Assembly (NCBI RefSeq): GCF_000966975.1
Contig: NZ_JZWV01000665.1
Span: 1 to 5,433 of the forward strand
Length of the DNA stretch: 5,433 nt
DNA from: Streptomyces katrae
GTDB lineage: Bacteria; Actinomycetota; Actinomycetes; Streptomycetales; Streptomycetaceae
Direction: 5' to 3'
This document shows positions 1 to 5,433 of the stretch, piece after piece (within the stretch, counting starts at the first letter, position 1; every line of letters starts with the position of its first letter). The position numbers were made by a program, and so were the translations under genes. The notes under the pieces were generated by a model. That model worked only from the letters and a program-made list of their open reading frames with translations. It did no database searches and had not been told where the DNA came from.

Positions 1-25
1 GCTCAGAGATGTGTATAAGAGACAG
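1..25. other. Nextera/Tn5 adapter remnant (sequencing artefact)
   Basis: Positions 7-25 read AGATGTGTATAAGAGACAG, which is the 19-base Tn5 mosaic end used in Nextera tagmentation kits. The six bases before it, GCTCAG, match the tail of the Nextera read 2 adapter (GCTCGG) with one mismatch at position 5. These bases are AT-rich compared with everything that follows. Genomic sequence therefore starts at 26. Any plus-strand reading frame opening at position 11 gives the peptide MYKRQ, a familiar sign of this contamination, and should not be annotated. On the minus strand the adapter adds an in-frame false tail (LSLIHISE) to the neighbouring gene. Confidence 0.97.
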
Positions 26-559
26 CAGCAGGGGGCCCTCGGCGGTGTCCAGGGTGAAGGAGGGCACTTCCTCGTTCTTGGCGCCCGTGGCCAGCTGGTG
101 GATGCGCTCGCGGTAGGCGGTCGCGTAGGTCCGCACCAGGGCGCTGATCTGCTCGTCGCTGAGCGCCTTGGTGTAGCCGATCAGGGCGACGGAGGCGGCG
201 AAGCGCTTGAGGTCCCAGGTGAAGGGGCCGACGTAGGCCTCGTCGAAGTCGTTGACGTTGAAGACCAGGCGGCCGTTGGAGTCCATGTACGTGCCGAAGT
301 TCTCGGCGTGGAGGTCGCCGTGGATCCAGACCCGGCCCGTCCGCTCGTCCAGGAAGGGGCCGCCGTGCCGGTCGCGCTCCAGGTCGGCGTAGAAGAGGCA
401 GGCCGTGCCCCGGTAGAAGGCGAAGGCCGAGGCGGCCATCTTCCGGAACTTGACCTGGAAGGCGGCGGGGTCGGCGGCGAGCAGCTCACCGAAAGCGGTG
501 TCGAACACATCGAGTATCTGCTCGGCGCGCTGCTCGTCGGTCGTCTCGGGAACCGCCAT
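26..559 (-). CDS. DUF2252-family protein, kinase-like motifs, 3' end missing
   Basis: This is the first 178 codons of a gene that begins ATG at 559-557 and runs off the contig end. A strong AGGAGG (573-568) lies 8 bases before the start. The protein opens MAVPETTDEQ and has a helical N-terminus, then KFRKMAASAFAFYRG (residues 37-51), HGDLHAENFG (80-89) and NVNDFDEA (101-108), followed by WDLKRFAAS (115-123). This order of motifs is what I recognise as DUF2252. HGDLHxxN resembles the catalytic loop of aminoglycoside-phosphotransferase/protein-kinase-like folds (D82, N87), and NDFDEA resembles their metal-binding loop (D104 or D106). A kinase-like fold is therefore likely, but the substrate is unknown. 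DUF2252 proteins usually exceed 400 residues, so more than half may be missing. No signal peptide or membrane segment is visible, which suggests a cytoplasmic protein. It is divergent from dnaE. The frame stays open into the adapter, so the true stop is outside the window. Confidence 0.85.
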
Positions 560-642
560 GGCGGATGCCTCCTGGTGCACGGGGTGGTACGGGTTCTGAC
601 CGACTGGACGTCGGACACGTGTTCCTGGTTCTGCAACGCCCG

Positions 643-673
643 ACCGTATCTCTCCGTGCCCCGGATCTGTCAC
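643..673 (-). promoter_or_regulatory. Possible promoter for the DUF2252 gene
   Basis: Read on the minus strand, GTGACA (673-668) and TACGGT (648-643) resemble the TTGACR and TANNNT boxes of the main actinomycete sigma factor HrdB. The spacer is 19 bases, slightly longer than usual. The -10-like box lies about 84 bases before the ATG, so the leader would be moderately long. This is pattern matching only, and such boxes occur by chance. Confidence 0.25.
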
Positions 674-683
674 CCGTGGGACG

Positions 684-689
684 TAGGAT
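684..689 (+). promoter_or_regulatory. Possible -10 box for dnaE
   Basis: TAGGAT matches the HrdB-type -10 consensus TAGRRT. It lies 39 bases before the GTG start, which would give a leader of about 30 bases that includes the ribosome binding site. No convincing -35 box lies 16-19 bases upstream, where the sequence reads roughly CCCGGATC. The call rests on the -10 hexamer and its position alone. Confidence 0.27.
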
Positions 690-728
690 TCATAGCTGCC
701 GCCCCTCTCGCCCCCGGAGGCCTCCACC

Positions 729-3700
729 GTGTCGAAGACGCCCTTCACGCACCTGCACGTCCACACCCAGTACTCGCTGCTGGACGGTGCGGCTCGGCTG
801 AAGGACATGTTCGCCGCCTGCAATGAAATGGGCATGACGCACATCGCCATGTCCGACCACGGCAACCTCCACGGCGCGTACGATTTCTTCCACTCCGCCC
901 AGAAGGCCGGGATCACCCCGATCATCGGTATCGAGGCGTACGTCGCCCCCGAGTCCCGGCGCAACAAGCGGCGCATCCAGTGGGGCCAGCCGCACCAGAA
1001 GCGGGACGACGTCTCCGGTTCCGGCGGTTACACGCACAAGACGATCTGGGCCGCGAACGCCACCGGCCTGCACAACCTCTTCCGGCTGTCCTCCGACGCC
1101 TACGCCGAGGGCTGGCTGACCAAGTGGCCCCGCATGGACAAGGAGACCATCTCCCAGTGGTCGGAGGGCCTGATCGCCTCCACCGGCTGCCCCTCCGGCG
1201 AGGTGCAGACGCGACTGCGCCTCGGTCAGTTCGACGAGGCGATCAAGGCGGCCTCGGACTACAAGGACATCTTCGGCGAGGGCCGCTACTTCCTGGAGCT
1301 GATGGACCACGGCATCGAGATCGAGCGCCGGGTCCGCGACGGCCTGCTGGAGATCGGCAAGAAGCTCGGCATCCCGCCGCTGGTGACGAACGACTCCCAC
1401 TACACCTACGCGCACGAGGCCGGCGCCCACGACGCCCTGCTCTGCATCCAGACCGGCAAGAACCTCTCCGACCCGGACCGCTTCAAGTTCGACGGCACCG
1501 GCTACTACCTGAAGTCCACGGACGAGATGTACGCCATCGACTCCTCGGACGCCTGGCAGGAGGGCTGCGCCAACACCCGCCTGGTGGCGGAGCAGGTCGA
1601 CACCGAGGGCATGTTCAAGTTCCGCAACCTCATGCCCAAGTTCGACATCCCGGAGGGCTACACCGAGGTCACCTGGTTCCGTGAGGAGACCATGCGGGGC
1701 ATGCACCGCCGCTTCCCCGGCGGCATCCCCGAGGACCGCATGAAGCAGGTCGAGTACGAGATGGACACGATCATCTCGATGGGCTTCCCCGGCTACTTCC
1801 TCGTGGTCGCCGACTTCATCATGTGGGCCAAGAACCAGGGCATCGCGGTCGGCCCCGGCCGAGGCTCCGCGGCCGGCTCGATCGTCGCCTACGCCATGGG
1901 CATCACCGACCTCGACCCCATCCCGCACGGCCTGATCTTCGAGCGCTTCCTCAACCCCGAGCGCGTCTCCATGCCCGACGTCGACATCGACTTCGACGAG
2001 CGCAGGCGCGTCGAGGTGATCAGGTACGTGACCGAGAAGTACGGCGCCGACAAGGTCGCCATGATCGGCACCTACGGCACCATCAAGGCCAAGAACGCGA
2101 TCAAGGACTCCGCGCGCGTCCTCGGCTACCCGTACGCCATGGGCGACCGCCTCACCAAGGCCATGCCCGCCGACGTCCTCGGCAAGGGCATCCCGCTCTC
2201 CGGCATCCTCGACCCCTCGCACCCCCGCTACAGCGAGGCCGCCGAGATCCGCGGGATGTACGAGAACGAGCCCGACGTGAAGAAGGTCATCGACACCGCC
2301 CGCGGCGTCGAGGGCCTGGTCCGCCAGATGGGCGTGCACGCCGCCGGCGTGATCATGTCCAGCGAGAAGATCACCGACCACGTGCCCGTCTGGGTGCGGC
2401 ACACCGACGGCGTCACCATCACCCAGTGGGACTACCCGAGCTGCGAGTCGCTCGGCCTGCTGAAGATGGACTTCCTCGGCCTGCGCAACCTCACGATCAT
2501 GGACGACGCCGTCAAGATGGTGAAGGCCAACAAGGGGATCGACATCGACCTCCTGGCCCTCCCGCTCGACGACCCCAAGACCTTCGAGCTGCTCCAGCGC
2601 GGCGACACCCTCGGCGTCTTCCAGTTCGACGGCGGCCCCATGCGCTCCCTGCTGCGCCTGATGAAGCCCGACAACTTCGAAGACATCTCCGCCGTGTCCG
2701 CGCTCTACCGCCCGGGCCCGATGGGCATGAACTCGCACACGAACTACGCCCTGCGCAAGAACAAGCAGCAGGAGATCACCCCGATCCACCCCGAGCTGGA
2801 GAAGCCGCTCGAAGAGGTGCTCGCGGTCACCTACGGCCTGATCGTCTACCAGGAGCAGGTCCAGAAGGCCGCCCAGATCATCGCCGGCTACTCGCTCGGC
2901 GAGGCCGACATCCTGCGCCGCGTGATGGGCAAGAAGAAGCCCGAGGAGCTCGCGAAGAACTTCACGATCTTCCAGGCGGGCGCCCGCAAGAACGGCTACT
3001 CCGACCAGGCCATCCAGGCCCTCTGGGACGTCCTGGTCCCCTTCGCCGGCTACGCCTTCAACAAGGCCCACTCGGCCGCGTACGGACTCGTCTCCTACTG
3101 GACCGCCTACCTCAAGGCGAACTACCCCGCCGAGTACATGGCGGGCCTGCTCACCTCGGTCAAGGACGACAAGGACAAGTCCGCGATCTACCTGAACGAG
3201 TGCCGGCGCATGGGCATCAAGGTGCTCCCGCCCAACGTCAACGAGTCCGAGTCCAACTTCGCCGCCCAGGGCGACGACGTGATCCTCTTCGGCCTCACCG
3301 CCGTCCGCAACGTCGGCCAGAACGTCGTCGACTCGATCATCAAGACCAGGAAGTCCAAGGGCAAGTACTCCTCCTTCCCCGACTTCCTCGACAAGGTCGA
3401 GGCCGTCGTCTGCAACAAGCGCACCATCGAATCGCTGATCAAGGCCGGCGCCTACGACGAGATGGGCCACACCCGCAAGGGCCTGGTCGCCCACCACGAA
3501 TCGATGATCGACAACGTGGTCGCGGTCAAGCGCAAGGAGGCCGAGGGACAGTTCGACCTCTTCGGCGGAATGGGTGACGAGGACAGCAGCGAGCCCGGCT
3601 TCGGCCTCGACGTGGAGTTCTCCGACGTCGAATGGGAGAAGTCCTACCTGCTCGCCCAGGAGCGCGAGATGCTCGGCCTCTACGTCTCCGACCACCCGCT

Positions 3701-4268
3701 GTTCGGCCTGGAACACGTCCTCTCCGACAAGACGGACGCCGGCATCTCCCAGCTCACCGGCGGAGAGCACGCGGACGGCGCCGTCGTCACCATCGGCGGC
3801 ATCATCTCCGGCCTCCAGCGCAAGATGACCAAGCAGGGCAACGCCTGGGCCATCGCCACCGTCGAGGACCTGGCCGGCTCCATCGAGTGCATGTTCTTCC
3901 CCGCCACCTACCAGCTCGTCTCCACCCAGCTGGTCGAGGACACCGTCGTCTTCGTCAAGGGCCGCCTCGACAAGCGCGAGGACGTCCCCCGTCTGGTCGC
4001 GATGGAGATGATGGTCCCCGACCTCTCCTCCGCCGGCACCAACGCCCCCGTCGTCCTCACCATCCCCACCGTCAAGGTCACCCCGCCGATGGTCACCCGT
4101 CTGGGCGAGATCCTCCGCCACCACAAGGGCAACACCGAGGTAAGGATCAAGCTCCAGGGCCCGCGCACCACCACCGTGCTGCGCCTCGACCGGCACCGGG
4201 TCCAGCCCGACCCGGCCCTCTTCGGCGACCTCAAGGTCCTCCTCGGCCCGTCCTGCCTGGCCGGCTAG
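729..4268 (+). CDS. dnaE: DNA polymerase III alpha subunit, DnaE1-type replicase
   Basis: This is the catalytic subunit of the chromosomal replicase, which extends primed DNA while tethered to the sliding clamp. At 1179 aa it is full length for the family. The GTG start follows GGAGG (716-720) by 8 bases and opens directly into the PHP domain (HLHVHTQYSLLDG, residues 8-20). PHP metal ligands H10, H12, D19, H44, E69, H103, C154, D222 and H224 are all present, which supports built-in 3'-5' proofreading as shown for mycobacterial DnaE1. The polymerase core carries GPGRGSAAGS (375-384) and MPDVDIDFDERRR (415-427). D417, D419 and D581 (MDFLGLR) correspond to E. coli D401, D403 and D555. The fingers include RPGPMG (661-666) and FNKAHSAAYG (777-786). 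A helix-hairpin-helix region follows at about 830-910, then the internal clamp-binding motif QFDLF (941-945), an OB fold (about 1018-1095) and a short C-terminal domain. It lacks the degenerate R10 seen in E. coli (HLRVH). No intein or frameshift is present. It ends TAG just before a strong hairpin. Confidence 0.98.
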   Translation: MSKTPFTHLHVHTQYSLLDGAARLKDMFAACNEMGMTHIAMSDHGNLHGAYDFFHSAQKAGITPIIGIEAYVAPESRRNKRRIQWGQPHQKRDDVSGSGGYTHKTIWAANATGLHNLFRLSSDAYAEGWLTKWPRMDKETISQWSEGLIASTGCPSGEVQTRLRLGQFDEAIKAASDYKDIFGEGRYFLELMDHGIEIERRVRDGLLEIGKKLGIPPLVTNDSHYTYAHEAGAHDALLCIQTGKNLSDPDRFKFDGTGYYLKSTDEMYAIDSSDAWQEGCANTRLVAEQVDTEGMFKFRNLMPKFDIPEGYTEVTWFREETMRGMHRRFPGGIPEDRMKQVEYEMDTIISMGFPGYFLVVADFIMWAKNQGIAVGPGRGSAAGSIVAYAMGITDLDPIPHGLIFERFLNPERVSMPDVDIDFDERRRVEVIRYVTEKYGADKVAMIGTYGTIKAKNAIKDSARVLGYPYAMGDRLTKAMPADVLGKGIPLSGILDPSHPRYSEAAEIRGMYENEPDVKKVIDTARGVEGLVRQMGVHAAGVIMSSEKITDHVPVWVRHTDGVTITQWDYPSCESLGLLKMDFLGLRNLTIMDDAVKMVKANKGIDIDLLALPLDDPKTFELLQRGDTLGVFQFDGGPMRSLLRLMKPDNFEDISAVSALYRPGPMGMNSHTNYALRKNKQQEITPIHPELEKPLEEVLAVTYGLIVYQEQVQKAAQIIAGYSLGEADILRRVMGKKKPEELAKNFTIFQAGARKNGYSDQAIQALWDVLVPFAGYAFNKAHSAAYGLVSYWTAYLKANYPAEYMAGLLTSVKDDKDKSAIYLNECRRMGIKVLPPNVNESESNFAAQGDDVILFGLTAVRNVGQNVVDSIIKTRKSKGKYSSFPDFLDKVEAVVCNKRTIESLIKAGAYDEMGHTRKGLVAHHESMIDNVVAVKRKEAEGQFDLFGGMGDEDSSEPGFGLDVEFSDVEWEKSYLLAQEREMLGLYVSDHPLFGLEHVLSDKTDAGISQLTGGEHADGAVVTIGGIISGLQRKMTKQGNAWAIATVEDLAGSIECMFFPATYQLVSTQLVEDTVVFVKGRLDKREDVPRLVAMEMMVPDLSSAGTNAPVVLTIPTVKVTPPMVTRLGEILRHHKGNTEVRIKLQGPRTTTVLRLDRHRVQPDPALFGDLKVLLGPSCLAG

Positions 4269-4299
4269 CCCGGACGGGCGGACGCCCGCCGTACGCACG

Positions 4300-4342
4300 G
4301 GAAGGGGGCCCGCCCCGGCACTGCCGGGGCGGGCCCCCTTCC
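4300..4342. terminator. Long GC-rich hairpin, likely shared bidirectional terminator
   Basis: Positions 4300-4320 and 4322-4342 are exact reverse complements, 21 bases each around one central base. Allowing a 3-base loop (ACT), this folds into an uninterrupted 20-bp stem, almost all G:C except two A:U pairs near the base. It begins 31 bases after the dnaE stop and ends 23 bases before the stop of the convergent 55-aa gene, so it can terminate both transcripts. No run of T follows on either strand. That is common for actinomycete terminators but leaves the mechanism open. A smaller 5-bp hairpin (CGGGC/GCCCG, 4275-4288) sits just before it. Confidence 0.85.
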
Positions 4343-4365
4343 GCTGTCACGCTCGCGCGGAGGCG

Positions 4366-4533
4366 TCAGTTGTGGCCGAAGCGCTTCGACTTGCTCTTGT
4401 GTGCCATGTCCAGCGGACTGGGCGACTGCGAGGGGCGGTCGTCGGAGGTCTCCGTCGAGCCCTTGGGCATGTCCTGCCCGCCCGAGCGCGCCTGCTGCTT
4501 CGCCGGCTGCTTCTGGTTCTTGTTCTTGGCCAT
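4366..4533 (-). CDS. Small basic low-complexity protein, 55 aa, unknown function
   Basis: The gene starts ATG at 4533-4531 with GGAGG (4544-4540) 6 bases upstream, and stops TGA at 4368-4366. The product has three parts: a Lys/Gln/Asn-rich start (MAKNKNQKQPAKQQARSGG), a Ser/Thr/Asp/Pro-rich middle (residues 20-41) and a basic end (AHKSKSKRFGHN). It has 8 Lys and 3 Arg against 4 Asp and 1 Glu, no Cys and no hydrophobic stretch, so it is probably a soluble, disordered protein that could contact nucleic acid. That role is a guess. From memory, short Streptomyces proteins ending in a similar RFGHN tail exist without known function. It converges on dnaE and shares the hairpin at 4300-4342. The ribosome binding site, the clean stop and the biased but non-repetitive composition support a real gene. 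Frames overlapping it on both strands look like shadows. Confidence 0.75.
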   Translation of the reverse strand: MAKNKNQKQPAKQQARSGGQDMPKGSTETSDDRPSQSPSPLDMAHKSKSKRFGHN

Positions 4534-4745
4534 GGGATGCCTCCGTGGGGGGTGTAGGGGCCAGGGCCGCCTTCACCCTCACACACCACAACAAAGCCCG
4601 CATTTTGGATCATTGCCGTGCGTAGCGGTGCTCGTCGCGCGGCCTCCCGCGAGATACGCCACGCCGGTGATCCAGTTCCGGCCGTCAACGCCCTTGCGGT
4701 CGGGCAGACTCGGGGAAAACCTGTCGAGGACCCCCACGGAAGAGG
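4534..4745. other. Divergent intergenic region with AT-rich patch
   Basis: This gap separates the minus-strand 55-aa gene from the plus-strand NYN gene, so it should hold promoters for both. Positions 4580-4617 are clearly richer in A and T than the surroundings (for example CATTTTGGATCATT at 4601-4614). I find no clean TTGACA/TANNNT pair for the minus-strand gene. For the NYN gene, TTGCGG (4694-4699) and AAACCT (4717-4722), spaced 17 bases, are a weak candidate. Short frames predicted here on both strands lack ribosome binding sites and family features, and I do not call them genes. Confidence 0.5.
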
Positions 4746-5433
4746 GTGGAACGCGTGGACCGCTGCGTCGTCCTGGTGGATGCCGGATACCTGCTGGGCG
4801 CGGCCGCGAGCCTCCTCGCGGGAGAACCCTCGCGCTCACGCATCACCGTCGACCACTCCGCCCTCATCCAGGGCCTGCGCGAGCGCGCCGAGGCCGACAC
4901 CCAGCAGCCCCTGCTGCGGATCTACTGGTTCGACGGTGCCCCCGACCGGGTGCCGCAGCCGGAACACCGCCGACTGCGCGTCATGCCCCGCGTCACCGTC
5001 CGGCTGGGCGCCCTGACCCGCAGCGACGGCCGCTGGGCCCAGAAGGGCGTCGACGCCGCCATGCACGCCGAACTCACCGAGCTCGCCCGCAACCGGGCCT
5101 GCTCCGACGTGGTCCTCGTCACCGGCGACGGCGACCTGCTGCCCGGGCTGATGTCCGCCAAGGAACACGGGGTCGCCGTCCACCTCTGGGCCGTCCAGGC
5201 CGCCGACGGGGACTACAACCAGTCCGAGGACCTGGTCGCCGAGGCCGACGAGCGCCGCGTCCTCGACCGCGCCTGGATCACCGGCGCCGTACGCGCCCGC
5301 GACCTCGCCGGACTGTGCCCCCCGCCGCCCGCACCGCGCCCCGAGATCGCCGCCATCCTCTCCGCCCCCCTGCCCGAGGCCGCGCTCGCCGAAGCCGCCC
5401 GCAACGGCACCCCGCCCGCCCCCGCCACCCCCT
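4746..5433 (+). CDS. NYN-domain (PIN-like nuclease fold) protein, 3' end missing
   Basis: This gene runs off the right end with 229 codons visible. The protein opens VERVDRCVVLVDAGYLLG, then shows RIYWFDGAP (58-66), QKGVDAAMHAEL (99-110), SDVVLVTGDGDLLPGL (120-135) and EADERRVLD (167-174). These are the strands and acidic positions of the NYN branch of the PIN-like fold. D12, D103, D128 and D130 are the likely metal-binding residues, so the nuclease centre appears intact. NYN proteins are typically RNases, but the target of this one is unknown. After about residue 190 the sequence becomes Pro/Ala-rich (CPPPPAPRPE, then an Ala/Pro stretch), probably a linker to a C-terminal part outside the window. 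The start is uncertain. GTG at 4746 follows only a weak GGA (4738-4740), while GTG at 4755, three codons later, has GAGG (4742-4745) 9 bases upstream. I list 4746 because I recall relatives starting ERVDRC. No signal peptide is present. Confidence 0.88.
   Translation, partial: MERVDRCVVLVDAGYLLGAAASLLAGEPSRSRITVDHSALIQGLRERAEADTQQPLLRIYWFDGAPDRVPQPEHRRLRVMPRVTVRLGALTRSDGRWAQKGVDAAMHAELTELARNRACSDVVLVTGDGDLLPGLMSAKEHGVAVHLWAVQAADGDYNQSEDLVAEADERRVLDRAWITGAVRARDLAGLCPPPPAPRPEIAAILSAPLPEAALAEAARNGTPPAPATP

Noticed and set aside
621..632. Possible LexA-type site (GTTC half-sites) upstream of dnaE
   Set aside because: The two GTTC-like half-sites point in the same direction rather than forming GAAC-N4-GTTC, so they do not make an SOS box.
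11..826. Plus-strand frame of 271 aa starting MYKRQ
   Set aside because: It starts inside the adapter, runs antisense through the DUF2252 gene and ends inside dnaE. It has no ribosome binding site or recognisable family.
1823..3577. 584-aa plus-strand frame inside dnaE, very rich in Arg, Pro and His
   Set aside because: It is an out-of-frame shadow of dnaE with no start signal. Its Arg/Pro/His composition is typical of a shifted frame in GC-rich DNA.
729..4268. Intein or split-intein insertion in dnaE
   Set aside because: The polymerase sequence is continuous through its conserved motifs at normal length, with no splicing motifs or insert.
690..4298. 1202-aa minus-strand frame across the whole of dnaE
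   Set aside because: Its composition (runs of V, G, D, L, H, A, E) is what the antisense of a GC-rich gene with biased third positions gives. It has no recognisable domain, and dnaE on the other strand is certain.
4347..4688. Minus-strand frames of about 112 aa overlapping the 55-aa gene
   Set aside because: They are in other frames, lack ribosome binding sites and show Arg/Pro/Ala-rich shadow composition. The 55-aa frame has GGAGG at proper spacing and better codon use.
4618..5016. 132-aa plus-strand frame overlapping the start of the NYN gene
   Set aside because: It runs out of frame with clear NYN motifs and has no family features of its own.

Overview
The window looks like the end of a Streptomyces (or close actinomycete) contig. 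It is very GC-rich, with G or C at almost every third codon position, GTG starts on dnaE and probably the NYN gene, and GGAGG-type ribosome binding sites. The proteins also read like Streptomyces proteins. The genus call is inference from composition and protein recognition, because no rRNA or other marker is present. The first 25 bases are not genomic. They are a Nextera/Tn5 transposase adapter left on the contig end.

Layout from left to right: (1) adapter, 1-25. (2) A minus-strand DUF2252-family gene, 26-559, whose 3' part is lost at the adapter junction. (3) A 169-base divergent intergenic region with possible promoters for both flanking genes and a cluster of short palindromes. (4) The complete dnaE gene for the replicative DNA polymerase III alpha subunit, 729-4268 on the plus strand, 1179 aa. 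(5) A short convergent gap with a near-perfect GC-rich hairpin at 4300-4342, probably a terminator used from both sides. (6) A 55-aa basic, low-complexity protein on the minus strand, 4366-4533. (7) A 212-base divergent gap with a relatively AT-rich patch. (8) A plus-strand NYN-domain (PIN-like nuclease fold) gene that begins near 4746 and runs off the right end.

The one gene with a firm function is dnaE. Its PHP domain keeps all nine predicted metal ligands, as in the proofreading DnaE1 of mycobacteria. Its polymerase aspartates and a QFDLF clamp-binding motif are also present, so it should be the main, self-proofreading chromosomal replicase. The other genes are transcribed separately or divergently, so nothing here shows a shared operon with dnaE. 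I see no mobile element, CRISPR array, tRNA, rRNA, intein or phage gene. The window reads as ordinary core chromosome. The least understood parts are the 55-aa protein and the NYN nuclease-like protein next to the replicase gene. I found no convincing evidence of a new multi-gene system.
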